From assembly GCF_037023145.1 (NCBI RefSeq), contig NZ_CP146092.1:124001-188000 (forward strand): DNA of 64,000 bases, written 5' to 3'. The DNA is from Ralstonia sp. RRA. Its GTDB lineage: Bacteria > Pseudomonadota > Gammaproteobacteria > Burkholderiales > Burkholderiaceae. Both the position numbers and the translations under genes were made by a program. The notes beneath the pieces were generated by a model. That model had not been told where the DNA came from. It did not search any database and saw only the letters and a program-made list of their open reading frames with translations. Shown one piece after another: positions 34,336 through 44,643 of the stretch. Each line of letters opens with the position of its first letter. Position 1 is the stretch's first letter.

Positions 34336-34401
34336 GACCCATCCAGACGGTAACCAAGCGGTCATTATGCCCGCTCAAAGGTCACCGTCTTTAACGGAAG
34401 G

Positions 34402-35361
34402 TCAAGGATTGAAGTACTGGAACAGCGACATGCCCTGCATGGCCGTAAACGTCTTCTGCGCGGCCTGCAACGACACCTGCTGCTGGGCAAACTGCGAAAT
34501 GGCAGTCGTGTAATCCACCGACTGCAGCTTGGAGATCTGCTCCTTCAACTGCTCGCCGTAGTTCGAGCCGCTGCTGTTGAGCGTAGTGATCTGCGCCTGC
34601 TGCGTACCCACCGTCACCTGCGCCTGCAGGGCGACTTGGTAAGCGTTGTCGAGGTTGCCCTGCGCTGTCTGCACAGCCTTCTGCAGGTTGGCAACGTCGG
34701 TGGCCTGGGTGGCCGGGTTGATTGGGGTGGACAGCGCCGTGATCAGGTTTTCGTACGTCTTGAAGATGCTTTGGTTGGCGCTCGGGTTGGCCGGGTCCTT
34801 ATTGGCAATGCGCACGAACACCGAGTCACCCGACACCGAATTCGGCATCGATACATTTTGCGAAACCTGCACCGTGGGCGGCTGACCGCTACCAACGTAC
34901 TGCACGCTGCCGCCCGTGTTGACGAACGGGTCGGTCGTGCCGTTGGCGCCACCGAACAGCGCCACGCCCGAGGCATCGCGCTGGTTGGCGGTGGCGAGCA
35001 ACTGCTGATACTGCAGCTTGACCTGCGCCAGCACACCAATGCGCTGCGAATCCGTCATCAGCGAGGTATTGGCCGACACCAGGCTCTGCTTGCCCTGCTG
35101 CAGCGTGGTCGCCAGGTTGGTGAGCGCTGACGACACGTTGGTCAGGCGCGCATCGGTGGCGTCGCGGTTGACCTGGTACTGATCGTTGGCGTCCTGCGTC
35201 TGCTGCAGCTGCGACATCTGGCCAAACGCGCTCGGGTTGTCACCCGCGCTGGTGAGCGCAATGCCGCTCGCAATCTGCTGCTGCAGCGTCATCAGGTTCG
35301 ACTGCGCGTTCTGCATGGAAGCAGTGGATGCAGCAAAGAATTGGGCGGTACTGACTCGCAT
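34402..35361 (-). CDS. flgL: Flagellar hook-filament junction protein FlgL (HAP3)
   Basis: Connects hook to filament. 319 residues with the flagellin-like N-terminus MRVSTAQFFAASTASMQNAQ, QIASGIALTSAGDNPSAF, and helical C-terminus (FAQQQVSLQAAQKTFTAMQG). Last gene of the flgB-to-flgL run; 65 bp after flgK. Confidence 0.95.
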   Translation of the reverse strand: MRVSTAQFFAASTASMQNAQSNLMTLQQQIASGIALTSAGDNPSAFGQMSQLQQTQDANDQYQVNRDATDARLTNVSSALTNLATTLQQGKQSLVSANTSLMTDSQRIGVLAQVKLQYQQLLATANQRDASGVALFGGANGTTDPFVNTGGSVQYVGSGQPPTVQVSQNVSMPNSVSGDSVFVRIANKDPANPSANQSIFKTYENLITALSTPINPATQATDVANLQKAVQTAQGNLDNAYQVALQAQVTVGTQQAQITTLNSSGSNYGEQLKEQISKLQSVDYTTAISQFAQQQVSLQAAQKTFTAMQGMSLFQYFNP

Positions 35362-35426
35362 GATCGGTCCGGACGAAGGGCTTTAGGACGTTATCGGCAC
35401 GTTGGCGCGATTCTTCAGTCGTTGCG

Positions 35427-37364
35427 TTAGCCGCCGGCAATCGACAGCAGCGAACCGAACAGCGTATTTGCCGTCTGCATCACCTTGGCCGATGCCTGGT
35501 AGGCCTGCTGGTACTTCATCAGTTTCATCGCCTCCTCATCCAGGCTCACGCCCGACACCGATTGCTGCTGCTGCGTGGAGCTTGCCAGCAGCGCCTTCTG
35601 CGACGTCAGGTTGCTGCTGGCCGTGTTGGCCTGCACACCCACCTTGGTGACGAGGTTGTTCCACGACGAGCCGATCGAGGTGGTGCCGCCGTCGAGCAGC
35701 GTGGCATTGCGCAGCTTGGCCAGCGCGCTGGCGTTGCCGCCGTCGGTGCTGTTGGCGGTGTTGGCCGAGATGGCAAACGTGTCGTTGTTGGCCGGCGTGC
35801 CCGACAGCGTCATCTGCACGCCATTGAACGAGTACGTCGCACCCTGCGTGTACGGCGCCGTGCCGCCGCTGTAAGTCGTGTTGGTGCCGTTGACGTTGAC
35901 CGTCACGCTGCCCGGGAACCCCGAGAGCGAGCCACCCACCGCCGAGCTGTAGGTCAGGTTGACCGGCGAGGTCAGCGGCGAGCCGGCGTACGTGCTGTCC
36001 ACACCAATGGACGACCCCGTGGCGCTGCCCGTGTTGTTGCTGCCCTGGTTGAGCACCACCGGTGTAGCGGCGGCCACGTTGTGATAGTCGGTGGTGAGCG
36101 TCTGCATGCTCGACGCCGCATTGGCGGTCGGGCGCACCAGGAACGAATCCCCACTGTTCATGGTGCCCGACAGGTTCATCGTGACGCCATCGATGGTAGT
36201 CGGCCAGCTCGTCACCGTCACGGAGGCAGAACCATCCGGGTAGTGCGAGACGGTGTAGGCGCCGCCCTGGTACTTGATCTGGTAGTCGTAACCTTGGCCC
36301 GCGTTGGCGTTGGTGATGCTGGCCGTGACGGTAGCGCTGCCAGTGTTGTTGCTGCTGGCGGCAACGGTGGGGCCAGCCACGGAGAAGAGGTTCGTCCCCA
36401 TCTTGCCGTTGGCGTCCATGCCCAGGCTGTTCTGCGCGTTCACATCGGCCGACACGGCTGCCGCCAGTTTGCCCAGGCTGTTTTGCGCCGGGAGGAGCGT
36501 GTTGCGGCGGAAATCCAGCAGCCCGCCCAGGGCGCCGCCGCCCAGTTGGCTGTCATCAATGTTGACGGTGCCGGCCGGGCTCTTGTAGCCCACCGACAGC
36601 TGCGTCGGGTCGTACTGCGACGGCACGGCTGTCAGCTGGTAGCTCTGGTTGCCCTGCACCAGCGCCTGACCGTTACCCACGTAAATGTTGTACTGGCCGT
36701 CGCCGGTCTGCACCACGCTGGCCTTGATCGACTTGTTGAGCGTCTGCACGAGCTGGTCGCGCTGGTCACGCAGGTCGTTCGCAGGCTGGCCGGTGGAGGC
36801 TTCCGCCTTGGAGATCTGGTCGTTCAGGCCGGCAATCTGCTGCGCCACGCTGTTGACCGAGCTGATCTGTGTCTGCACCTGCGTGTTGACCTGGTTCGAC
36901 AGCGCGTTCAACTGGCCGGCAATGGAATTGAAACGGCTCTGCAGGCCGGCGGCGGCGTTCAGGAACACCTGGCGCGCCGTGGTGCTCGACGGGTTGGACG
37001 TCAGACCGTCGGCCCCATTGAAGAAGCTGGTCAGCGCCGAGCTCAGGCCGCTGTTGCTGTCCGACATGTACTGGCTCAGGCCGGACACCAGGCTATTGAG
37101 CTGATCAGCCGAGCTGGTGGCGGCCTGTCCGCTCTGCACCTGGGCCGTCAGGAACTGGTCGTAGATACGCTTGACGGTCGTCACATTCGCACCCTGCCCC
37201 AGATAGCCGACGCCGGCGTACAGCGGAATGTTCTCCGTCTGCACGGCCTCCTGGCGCGAATAGCCAGGCGTGTTGGCGTTGGCGATGTTGTTGCCGGTCA
37301 CCTGTAGGTTGATATTGGCGACCTGCAGGCCGGTCGCGCCAATATTCAGGAGGGAGCTGCTCAT
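35427..37364 (-). CDS. flgK: Flagellar hook-associated protein FlgK (HAP1)
   Basis: Hook-proximal junction protein, 645 residues. N-terminal rod-type motif LLNIGATGLQVANINLQVTG and NNIANANTPGYSRQEAV; C-terminal ASSNLTSQKALLASSTQQQQ with VSGVSLDEEAMKLMKYQQAY and ASAKVMQTANTLF. Large Ser/Thr/Gly/Asn-rich middle with repeated SATV-type strands. A sigma-28-type promoter lies 52-78 bp upstream, so flgKL can be transcribed as late genes. Confidence 0.96.
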   Translation of the reverse strand: MSSSLLNIGATGLQVANINLQVTGNNIANANTPGYSRQEAVQTENIPLYAGVGYLGQGANVTTVKRIYDQFLTAQVQSGQAATSSADQLNSLVSGLSQYMSDSNSGLSSALTSFFNGADGLTSNPSSTTARQVFLNAAAGLQSRFNSIAGQLNALSNQVNTQVQTQISSVNSVAQQIAGLNDQISKAEASTGQPANDLRDQRDQLVQTLNKSIKASVVQTGDGQYNIYVGNGQALVQGNQSYQLTAVPSQYDPTQLSVGYKSPAGTVNIDDSQLGGGALGGLLDFRRNTLLPAQNSLGKLAAAVSADVNAQNSLGMDANGKMGTNLFSVAGPTVAASSNNTGSATVTASITNANAGQGYDYQIKYQGGAYTVSHYPDGSASVTVTSWPTTIDGVTMNLSGTMNSGDSFLVRPTANAASSMQTLTTDYHNVAAATPVVLNQGSNNTGSATGSSIGVDSTYAGSPLTSPVNLTYSSAVGGSLSGFPGSVTVNVNGTNTTYSGGTAPYTQGATYSFNGVQMTLSGTPANNDTFAISANTANSTDGGNASALAKLRNATLLDGGTTSIGSSWNNLVTKVGVQANTASSNLTSQKALLASSTQQQQSVSGVSLDEEAMKLMKYQQAYQASAKVMQTANTLFGSLLSIAGG

Positions 37365-37415
37365 GTTTGTCTCGGTGCAGGCAGCACAGTGCCGCCAAGA
37401 TGGACCCTACAAACA

Positions 37416-37442
37416 ACATCGGCCGGCCAAGAACAAACTTGA
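37416..37442 (-). promoter_or_regulatory. Sigma-28 promoter of flgKL
   Basis: On the minus strand the element reads TCAAGTTT, an 11-nt spacer, then GCCGATGT. This is seven of eight and six of eight matches to the two halves of TAAAGTTT-N11-GCCGATAA with exact spacing, 52 bp upstream of flgK. Confidence 0.75.
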
Positions 37443-37482
37443 GCCGGCCGATGCTATCGCCTTGAAATTTTGATAGCGAACC

Positions 37483-38583
37483 TCAAACGATCTGTTTGAG
37501 CACCGCCATGATCTTGTTGGCGTAGTTGGGGTCGGTGGCATAACCAGCACGCTGCAGGCCCTTGGCAAACGACGCCGCATCGTTACCGTTGCCCGCTGCC
37601 ACGACGTTGCTGTAGCGCGGGTTGTTGGCCAGCAGGTTGGCGTAGTCCTTGAACGCCTCGGCGTACGAGCCGTAGGCGCGGAACTTCTCCTGGACCTTGT
37701 GCGCGACGCCGCCCACGTATTCGGTGGTCGTCACCGTGGCAGTCTTGCCCGTCCACGAGCCGCCGGCCTTGATGCCAAACAGGTTGTGCGTGTTGGTGCC
37801 GTCCTTGCTCTTGATTTCGCGGCGGCCCCAGCCGGACTCCAGTGCGGCATGGCCGATCATGAAGTTGGCAGGAATGCCGGTTTCCTGCGCAGCCTGCGAG
37901 GCGTGGCCGATCAGCTTGTTGTAGAAGCTGGCCATGCGATCACCGCGCGGCTCGGCGGCGACGGAAGACAAGTCGACATCCGGCGGCACGCTGCCCGCCT
38001 GCCCACTCTGGTCTGTCCCGGCCTGCTTGCGCAGGGCGGCCAGGGCGCGCTGCACACGCTCTTCCAGGCCCGGGCGCGGCACGGTGCTGATGCCCGAGCC
38101 GTCGTCTTCCCCACCCGACACCGTCGGCGCAACCGCCGCGGCCATGCTGTTGAGCGACGAGCGGGCGATGGCCTTGGCGGCGTCCGACGTGGAGCCGGCG
38201 GCCCCCGGCAAGGCGGTATTCGTGGCGGTGGTGTTGGACAGCGCGGTATTCACCGGCCCACCGGCATCCGGGTTCACGTGGTTGGCCTGACGCAGCATCT
38301 GCTTGAGCAACTGATCGGCCACGCCCACGCCGCGCGATGCCATCGTCTGCGAGAGCTGCTGGTCGAGCATCGACGTATACATCTTGGTCGACGACGAATC
38401 GAACGGCCCATTCTGCGGCGATGCATCGCGCATCTGCTTGAGCATCATGTTCACGAAGATCGCGTCGAACTGCTTGGCGACAGTCTTGGCGGCGCCGGTC
38501 GGGTCAGTGCGTGCGGCCTGCTTGAGCGACTCGAACCCTGTGGAGTCGAGCGCCAGGCGGCTGGTGAGGTCGGTCGGGTTCAT
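37483..38583 (-). CDS. flgJ: Flagellar rod-assembly muramidase FlgJ
   Basis: Two-domain protein of 366 residues. The N-terminal rod-binding domain (residues about 15-110: TVAKQFDAIFVNMMLKQMRD) scaffolds rod assembly; the C-terminal glucosaminidase domain (about 215-366) opens the peptidoglycan layer, with the likely catalytic Glu in HAALESGWGRREI and the NLFGIKAGGSW segment. A 60-residue Ala/Thr/Ser-rich linker joins them. Starts 16 bp after flgI. Confidence 0.96.
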   Translation of the reverse strand: MNPTDLTSRLALDSTGFESLKQAARTDPTGAAKTVAKQFDAIFVNMMLKQMRDASPQNGPFDSSSTKMYTSMLDQQLSQTMASRGVGVADQLLKQMLRQANHVNPDAGGPVNTALSNTTATNTALPGAAGSTSDAAKAIARSSLNSMAAAVAPTVSGGEDDGSGISTVPRPGLEERVQRALAALRKQAGTDQSGQAGSVPPDVDLSSVAAEPRGDRMASFYNKLIGHASQAAQETGIPANFMIGHAALESGWGRREIKSKDGTNTHNLFGIKAGGSWTGKTATVTTTEYVGGVAHKVQEKFRAYGSYAEAFKDYANLLANNPRYSNVVAAGNGNDAASFAKGLQRAGYATDPNYANKIMAVLKQIV

Positions 38584-38599
38584 CGCGTCGGCCCCTGCT

Positions 38600-39718
38600 T
38601 TAGATGATTTCCAGCTCGGCGCGCAGGGCGTTGGCCGCCTTCATCGCCTGCAGGATCGAGATCAGGTCTTGCGGGTTGGCGCCGATCGCGTTGATGGCCT
38701 TGACCACATCCGCCAGGTTGGTACCGCCCTTCACGTTGATGAGGCTGCCGCCCGCCTGCTTGACCTCAATGTTCGAACGCGCCGCCGCCACGGTCTGGCC
38801 TTGCGAGAACGGCGCCGGCTGGCTGACCACCGGCTCAGTGCTGATGGTGACCGACAGGCTGCCGTGTGCCACCGCGCAGGGCTCAAGCTTGACGAGCTGG
38901 TTCATCACCACCGAGCCCGTACGGGCATTGACCACCACGCGTGCGGCGGCCAGCGCCGGCGTCACGTCAATGTTCTGCAGCTTGGCGAGAAACCCGACGC
39001 GATCCGATGCCAGCGCCGGTGCACGCACGTTGATCGTGCGGCCATCGGCGGCCTGAGCGGTGTCGGTGCCGAACTGCTTGTTGATGGCATTGACGATGTT
39101 CTGCACCGTACCGAAGTCCGTCGTGCCGGTGTCGAGCTGGATGCTACCGGCTTCGCCCACCGTGGCCTGCACCGCGCGCTCCACCGTCGCCCCATTGGCG
39201 ATGCGGCCGGCGCCCAGCTGGTTGATCTGCACCTTGCTGCCATTGGCCGACGCACCTGCGCCGCCAATCACCACGTTGCCTTGTGCCAGTGCATAGAGCT
39301 GGCCGTCCACGCCCTTGAGCGGCGTGAGCAGCAGCGTACCGCCGCGCAGGCTCTTGGCGTTACCAATGGACGAGACCGTCACGTCAATGGTCTGCCCCGG
39401 CCGCACGAACGCGGGCAGCGAGGCCGTCACCACCACGGCGGCGGTGTTCTTGAGCTGGATGCTGGCGCCGGCCGGCACGTTGATGCCGAACTGCGTGAGC
39501 ATGTTGTTGAAGCTCTGAATCGTGAACGGCGTCTGCGTGGTCTGGTCACCACTGCCATCCAGGCCGACGACCAGGCCGTAGCCGATCAGCGCGTTCTCGC
39601 GCACGCCGGCAACGCTGGTCAGATCCTTGATGCGGTCAGCATGCGCCGCAGTGGGCGCAAACGCCGAGATCGCACTCAGTGCCACCAGGGCCGCGCCGAT
39701 GATTCGATGCAAGTTCAT
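38600..39718 (-). CDS. flgI: Flagellar P-ring protein FlgI
   Basis: Forms the peptidoglycan ring around the rod. The start ATG at 39718 gives 372 residues with a Sec signal peptide ([20 protein letters not shown], cleavage after about residue 27). Mature start [20 protein letters not shown] and [20 protein letters not shown] are hallmark. A TTG five codons upstream is a less likely start. Confidence 0.96.
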   Translation of the reverse strand: MNLHRIIGAALVALSAISAFAPTAAHADRIKDLTSVAGVRENALIGYGLVVGLDGSGDQTTQTPFTIQSFNNMLTQFGINVPAGASIQLKNTAAVVVTASLPAFVRPGQTIDVTVSSIGNAKSLRGGTLLLTPLKGVDGQLYALAQGNVVIGGAGASANGSKVQINQLGAGRIANGATVERAVQATVGEAGSIQLDTGTTDFGTVQNIVNAINKQFGTDTAQAADGRTINVRAPALASDRVGFLAKLQNIDVTPALAAARVVVNARTGSVVMNQLVKLEPCAVAHGSLSVTISTEPVVSQPAPFSQGQTVAAARSNIEVKQAGGSLINVKGGTNLADVVKAINAIGANPQDLISILQAMKAANALRAELEII

Positions 39719-39740
39719 GGCTGGGTTTCCCAAATGCGCC

Positions 39741-40487
39741 TCAGAACGGTGACACGGTCAGGAAGAACCGCGACAGCCACCCCATCTGCTGGGATTCGGA
39801 CACATAGCCCGTGCCGCGGTATTCCATGCGCGCGTCTGCCACCTGGGTAGACAGCACGGTGTTCTGGTTGTTGACGGTGGTCGGGTTGACCACGCCCGAG
39901 AACTTGACCGACTCGGTGCCCTGGCCCACGGCGGTCTGCTTCTCGCCGCTGACCACCAGGTTGCCGTTGGACAGCACCTCCACCACCGTCACCGTAATGG
40001 TGGCGGTGAAGTTGTTCTGCGCACCGTTGGCGCCCTTGCTGTCGAACTTGTTGGCATCGCTGGCCGACACGCCCAGCAGCGACAGCACGCCAGGGTTCAT
40101 GCCGGCGAATGTCGGCACCGAAGCGGTCATGCTGCCGGTGCGGTTCACGCTGCCGGAAGTCTGCTTGCTGGCCGCCGTATTCTCGGTGATCACGATGGTG
40201 ATGGTGTCGCCCACCATGTGTGCACGGCGGTCTTCGAACATGCCGCGAAAGCCGCCGCTGCCTGATGCCACTTCCTGGTAGATCGCCCCGTTCTGGCGCG
40301 GTGCCATGACAGGCATGGGCGGGCGGGCCGTGGTCGGGCCTTGCACGATTGGCTCGGGCGGCGGCAGCATGCCGCAAGCACTGGCGAGCACGGCAGCGGC
40401 GCCAAGCACAACCAACTGAACCGCTTTGTGCACCGTCGGCACAGCGCGGCCGCCGTGCGAGAGCGAGTAGACCGGGGGGGTTTGCAT
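39741..40487 (-). CDS. flgH: Flagellar L-ring lipoprotein FlgH
   Basis: Outer-membrane ring lipoprotein, 248 residues. The signal peptide ends in lipobox LASAC (Cys about residue 38), unusually preceded by about 20 polar residues, so a later start is possible. Conserved segments: [60 protein letters not shown]. Confidence 0.94.
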   Translation of the reverse strand: MQTPPVYSLSHGGRAVPTVHKAVQLVVLGAAAVLASACGMLPPPEPIVQGPTTARPPMPVMAPRQNGAIYQEVASGSGGFRGMFEDRRAHMVGDTITIVITENTAASKQTSGSVNRTGSMTASVPTFAGMNPGVLSLLGVSASDANKFDSKGANGAQNNFTATITVTVVEVLSNGNLVVSGEKQTAVGQGTESVKFSGVVNPTTVNNQNTVLSTQVADARMEYRGTGYVSESQQMGWLSRFFLTVSPF

Positions 40488-40519
40488 CGCGTGACTTCCT
40501 TAAAGCAGCACTGTCGAGC

Positions 40520-41302
40520 TTAGAGCTGCGCCAGCTTTTCCAGCATCTGGTCGGACGTCTGCACCGACTTGCTGTTGATCTCGTACGCACGCTGCGTCTG
40601 GATCATGTTGACCATCTCTTCCACCACGTTCACGTTGGACGTCTCAACGTAGTTCTGGTTGAGCACGCCCGTGCCGTTGGAACCCGGGTTGGCCAGGTTG
40701 GCCGTGCCGGCGGCTTCGGTCTCTGCATACAGGTTCTCGCCCATGCTGCGCAGACCGGCCGGGTTGATGAAGTTGGCCAGTTGGAACGTGCCCACCTGGG
40801 TGCTGTTGACCGTGCCCGGCGTGGTCACCGTCACCACACCGTCCTTGCCAATGGTGAGGCTGGTGGCGTTCTGCGGAATGGTGATGGCCGGCTGGATCGG
40901 GTAACCGCTGGAGGTCACCAGCTGCCCCTGCGCGTTGACCTGGAAGCTGCCATCACGCGTGTAGGCCAGCGTGCCGTCCGGCATCTGCACCTGGAAGAAA
41001 CCGTTGCCGTTGATGGCCACGTCGGTCGAGTTGCCGGTCTGCGTCAGGTTGCCCTGCGTGTGCAGGCGCTCGGTGGCGACGATGCGCACACCCGTGCCGA
41101 TCTGCATGCCCGAAGGCAGCGTGGTCTGTTGCGACGACTGCGCACCCGGCTCACGCACGTTTTGGTACAGCAGGTCTTCGAACACGGCGCGCGAGCGCTT
41201 GAAGCCCGTCGTGTTGACGTTCGCCAAGTTGTTCGAGATGACATCCAGCTGCGATTGCTGGGCATCCATCCCGGTCTTGGAAATCCACAGGGAGCGAATC
41301 AT
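40520..41302 (-). CDS. flgG: Flagellar distal rod protein FlgG
   Basis: Distal rod subunit of 260 residues, the typical size. [20 protein letters not shown] and [20 protein letters not shown] at the start, and [20 protein letters not shown] near the end. Lies in the conserved flgBCDEFGHIJKL order. Confidence 0.97.
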   Translation of the reverse strand: MIRSLWISKTGMDAQQSQLDVISNNLANVNTTGFKRSRAVFEDLLYQNVREPGAQSSQQTTLPSGMQIGTGVRIVATERLHTQGNLTQTGNSTDVAINGNGFFQVQMPDGTLAYTRDGSFQVNAQGQLVTSSGYPIQPAITIPQNATSLTIGKDGVVTVTTPGTVNSTQVGTFQLANFINPAGLRSMGENLYAETEAAGTANLANPGSNGTGVLNQNYVETSNVNVVEEMVNMIQTQRAYEINSKSVQTSDQMLEKLAQL

Positions 41303-41340
41303 GTTCGAGTCCTTGGTTGATTCAGTTCACACGCGCCGCA

Positions 41341-42078
41341 TCAAGCGTGGCGCAGCAGTTCATTGGCCGACTGTGCGTTCGAGTCGCTGGTGTGCAACGA
41401 CTTCATCTGCATCTCGAGCTGGCGAGAGATCTCAATCATGTTGACCAGCGAATCGGTCAGATTGACGTTGCTGCCCTCCAGCGCACCGCCCGTAATGCGC
41501 ACCTTTTCGTCCACGGCGGCATCCTGGCCGTCGCGCTGGCGGAACAGGCCGTCTACGCCGCGGTCGATGTTGGCCGGCTCGATACTCACCAGCTTCAGAC
41601 GGCCGAGCGCCACGGGTGGCGTGCGGTTGTCGGCGCTGATCGCGTTGACCGTGCCGTCCTTGGCAAACTGCACCGTGGTATCGGGCGGCAACGTGATCGG
41701 GCCACCGTCACCTAGCACGGGCTGGCCGGAGAGCGTCTGGATCGTCCCATCCGGCCCCAGCTGGAACGTGCCGGCGCGGGTGTAGGCCTCGCTGCCATCG
41801 GGCGTTTGCACGGCAAAAAAGCCTTGCCCGTCGATGGCTACGTCCAGGCTGCGACCGGTGGTTTCGATCGGGCCGGGCGTGAGGTCCGTGCCGATGGCCG
41901 AGGCCATCACATAGCTGCGCGTGGGCGAACCGTCGCCCTGCACGCCCACCGAATGGAACGCATCGATCTGGGCCTTGAAACCCGTCGTGCTGGCGTTGGC
42001 GAGGTTGTTGGCGCTGGCCGCCTGTTGGTCGAACAGGTGCTTCACGCCAGTCATCGACACGTAGATCGAGCGATCCAT
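41341..42078 (-). CDS. flgF: Flagellar proximal rod protein FlgF
   Basis: Proximal rod subunit, 245 residues. Starts MDRSIYVSMTGVKHLFDQQA with NLANASTTGFKAQIDAF, and ends NVNLTDSLVNMIEISRQLEM. 38 bp precede flgG. Confidence 0.96.
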   Translation of the reverse strand: MDRSIYVSMTGVKHLFDQQAASANNLANASTTGFKAQIDAFHSVGVQGDGSPTRSYVMASAIGTDLTPGPIETTGRSLDVAIDGQGFFAVQTPDGSEAYTRAGTFQLGPDGTIQTLSGQPVLGDGGPITLPPDTTVQFAKDGTVNAISADNRTPPVALGRLKLVSIEPANIDRGVDGLFRQRDGQDAAVDEKVRITGGALEGSNVNLTDSLVNMIEISRQLEMQMKSLHTSDSNAQSANELLRHA

Positions 42079-42100
42079 TGTGGTGGGCTCCTGCTATGGC

Positions 42101-43312
42101 TTAACGCATGCTGACCAAGGTCTGGAGGATCGTGTCCTCCGTCTTGATGGTCTGTGCATTGGCCTGGTACGAACGCTGGGCGACGATCATGTTGACCAGC
42201 TCCTGGCTCAAGTCCACGTTGGATTGCTCCACCGCCGACGATTGCAGCAGGCCGAACGAACCCATACCCGGCGTGCCCAGGTTGGGGGCGCCGGAGTTGG
42301 ACGTCTCCACCCACTGGTTGCCGCCAATGTTCTGCAGGCCTTCCGGTGCCTTGAAGTTGGCCATGGCGACCTGGCCCAGCACGGCGGTGCGGCCGTTGGA
42401 ATAGCGCGCGGTGATGGTGCCGTCGGTACCCACCGAGTAGCTGGCCAGGCGGCCAGTGGCGTAGCCGTCCTGCGAAACGCCGGGGGCGGTGTCGTTGTAG
42501 CCGCCGCCGTATTGCGTGGTGCCCGTGAAGTCCATGCTGGCGATGCTCATGCCACCGAAGGCCACGGCGATCTTGCTGGGGTTGGTGGTCAGTGCACCGC
42601 TGGCATTGAAGGTCAGCGTGGAGACCGGGTTGCCGCCGGTGGGGTTGTTGCCGTCCACCTGCGAGTAGACGTCCCAGCCGGTGGCGGTGCGCACGTAGTA
42701 GTTGGTCAGCATGTGCGCCGTGCCCGTGCCGTCGTACACCTGCTCCGACACGGAGTGGTTGAACGTGGCCGAGTTGGCATTCGAGAACGGCGTGGTGGTC
42801 GGCGGGGTGGCGGCAGCGTCCAGGTTCACCCCGAACGCGGTGTTGGTGGTGGCCAGCGGCGCCAGATCATTGACCGGAATTTTCAGGTTGGTCAGCACGG
42901 CGGTGTTGACCTTGCCGGTGTTATCCACACCGTAACCGGTCAGGTTCTGGCCGGTGGCGGAGATGATGTAGCCGTTCTTGTCGGTCTGGAACTGGCCGTT
43001 ACGTGTGTACGACACCTGGCCGCTGCTCGCATCCACCATGCGGTAGAAGCCCGTGCCGTTGATGGCGATGTCCAGCGGGTTGCCGGTGTTGGTCACGTTA
43101 CCCTGCGTGAACGACTGCGACACCCGGGTCACGCTCACGCCCTGGCCGACCTGGTTGTCGGTAGCGCCCACCAGCGAACGTGCGTACACGTCGCCAAACT
43201 CGGCGGTCGATTTCTTGTAGCCGACGGTGTTGGCGTTGGCAACGTTGCTGCCGATCACGTCGAGATTTTGAGAGGCGGCGTCGAGACCGCTCAGGCCTTG
43301 CTGGAATCCCAT
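42101..43312 (-). CDS. flgE: Flagellar hook protein FlgE
   Basis: Hook subunit, 403 residues. N-terminal GFQQGLSGLDAASQNLDVIG and NVANANTVGYKKSTAEFGDV; C-terminal QSNVDLSQELVNMIVAQRSY. The middle is Thr/Asn/Gly-rich as in other hook proteins. Confidence 0.97.
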   Translation of the reverse strand: MGFQQGLSGLDAASQNLDVIGSNVANANTVGYKKSTAEFGDVYARSLVGATDNQVGQGVSVTRVSQSFTQGNVTNTGNPLDIAINGTGFYRMVDASSGQVSYTRNGQFQTDKNGYIISATGQNLTGYGVDNTGKVNTAVLTNLKIPVNDLAPLATTNTAFGVNLDAAATPPTTTPFSNANSATFNHSVSEQVYDGTGTAHMLTNYYVRTATGWDVYSQVDGNNPTGGNPVSTLTFNASGALTTNPSKIAVAFGGMSIASMDFTGTTQYGGGYNDTAPGVSQDGYATGRLASYSVGTDGTITARYSNGRTAVLGQVAMANFKAPEGLQNIGGNQWVETSNSGAPNLGTPGMGSFGLLQSSAVEQSNVDLSQELVNMIVAQRSYQANAQTIKTEDTILQTLVSMR

Positions 43313-43362
43313 AGTGTTCTCCCGAGAATAGAAATGCGGCGGGCGTGTCTGAGACGGACCCG

Positions 43363-44013
43363 TTACTGAATAGAAGCGACGTCAGACAGCTTGGCCGTCC
43401 CGCCGGATGCCAGCACCAATTGCATCGTGCCGTTGTTGATGGTCACGCCGGCCACCTTGTCGACGCCCAGCGCGTTTGCCGTAACGATCTTGCCGCCCTG
43501 CGTGGCCGACACACCGATCGTGTAGTTGCCGTCCGCCAGCTGGTTGCCCTTGTCGTCCTGACCGTTCCAGGTGTAGTTGCCGGAACCGGCAGTCATCTGG
43601 CCCAGATCGACGGTACGTACGGCAACCCCGGCGGCGTTCTTGATGGTGACGACCACGTCGTCGGCGCCGGTGGGCACCGACACACCAAAGTTGGCCTTGC
43701 TGGACGTCAGCGTGAGGTTGGATGACGGCACCTGCACCGTCCGGCCGATCATCGACGAAGCCTGCGTAGCCGCGTTCTGCGTGAGCATGCTGGACATCGT
43801 GGTGTTCAACTGCTGGATCCCGTTGACGGTGTTGATCTGCGCCAACTGCGAGGTCATCTGCGAGTTGTCCATCGGGTTGAGCGGATCCTGGTTCTTCAGC
43901 TGCGCGACCAGCAGCTGCATGAACGTGTTCTGCAGATCGGTGCCGCTGGTGATGGCAAGCTGGTTGCCGGTGTTCGTGGTGCTGCCGGTGCTGCTGGTTG
44001 CGCTGACGGTCAT
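43363..44013 (-). CDS. flgD: Flagellar hook-cap scaffold FlgD
   Basis: Hook-assembly cap, 216 residues. The FlgD signature FMQLLVAQLKNQDPLNPMDN and SQMTSQLAQINTVNGIQQLN (about residues 30-70), followed by FlgD Ig-like (VPTGADDVVVTIKNAAGV) and Tudor-like domains. Lies between flgC and flgE. Confidence 0.96.
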   Translation of the reverse strand: MTVSATSSTGSTTNTGNQLAITSGTDLQNTFMQLLVAQLKNQDPLNPMDNSQMTSQLAQINTVNGIQQLNTTMSSMLTQNAATQASSMIGRTVQVPSSNLTLTSSKANFGVSVPTGADDVVVTIKNAAGVAVRTVDLGQMTAGSGNYTWNGQDDKGNQLADGNYTIGVSATQGGKIVTANALGVDKVAGVTINNGTMQLVLASGGTAKLSDVASIQ

Positions 44014-44041
44014 GTTCGTATCTCGCTAGGACGGGGGCCGC

Positions 44042-44455
44042 TTACTGGCCCAGGGTCAGGGCCTTGGAGGCCATCGTCTTGGTGGTGTTGGCGACTTCCA
44101 CGTTGGCCTGGTACGAGCGCGAGGCCGAGATCATGTTGACCATTTCTTCGACCGGATCCACGTTCGGCATGGTCACGTAACCATCGGCATCGGCCAGCGG
44201 GTTGCCCGGCTGGTGCATGCGCTTCATGGGGGTGACGGTGTCTTCCACCACGCGGTCGACCGACACGCCCGTGGCATAGGCATCGCCGTCGGTCTGCTGC
44301 GCGGGGGTGAATACCACCTGCTTGGCGCGGTAGGCGGTGCCGTTGGGCCCCGTCACGCTCTCGGCGTTGGCCAGGTTGGAGGCCACCACGTTCATGCGCT
44401 TGGACTGCGCGGTGAGCGCGCTGCCAGCCACATCCATCACCTTGAATAGCGACAT
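44042..44455 (-). CDS. flgC: Flagellar proximal rod protein FlgC
   Basis: Rod subunit, 137 residues: [20 protein letters not shown] with [18 protein letters not shown], and [20 protein letters not shown] at the end. Unlike most members of this operon it is separated from its upstream neighbour flgB by 188 bp. Confidence 0.96.
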   Translation of the reverse strand: MSLFKVMDVAGSALTAQSKRMNVVASNLANAESVTGPNGTAYRAKQVVFTPAQQTDGDAYATGVSVDRVVEDTVTPMKRMHQPGNPLADADGYVTMPNVDPVEEMVNMISASRSYQANVEVANTTKTMASKALTLGQ

Positions 44456-44520
44456 GTTGGTTCCGCTGTCTGAATACTGTTTGCTGTTGCCGGATCGGTC
44501 CGGTGTTGTGTGGGCGCTCT

Positions 44521-44543
44521 CCGGGCCAGACTGCCTGGCCCGG
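44521..44543 (-). other. Strong hairpin between flgB and flgC
   Basis: A perfect 9-bp stem, CCGGGCCAG pairing with CTGGCCCGG, with a 5-nt loop. On the flgB-flgC transcript it lies 66 nt before the flgC start. No T-run follows on the minus strand, so it is not a classical terminator; it may be an mRNA processing or stability element. Confidence 0.6.
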
Positions 44544-44595
44544 GGCGCCGCATCACTCCCGCCCCTCTTTCGTCGCGCCCGGGACTGCAGCGCGA

Positions 44596-44635
44596 TCGTC
44601 CTACCCTGTCTTGCTCTGTTCTGCTCGGTCCTGCT
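44596..44635 (-). repeat. Four imperfect 10-bp tandem repeats between flgB and flgC
   Basis: Read on the minus strand the units are AGCAGGACCG, AGCAGAACAG, AGCAAGACAG and GGTAGGACGA, consensus AGCARGACAG. They begin 8 nt after the flgB stop and precede the hairpin at 44521-44543. Confidence 0.6.
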
Positions 44636-44643
44636 TTGTCGCG

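Noticed and set aside
35562..37307. Long plus-strand frame opposite flgK
   Set aside because: Arg/Val/Gly-rich shadow of the real FlgK gene.
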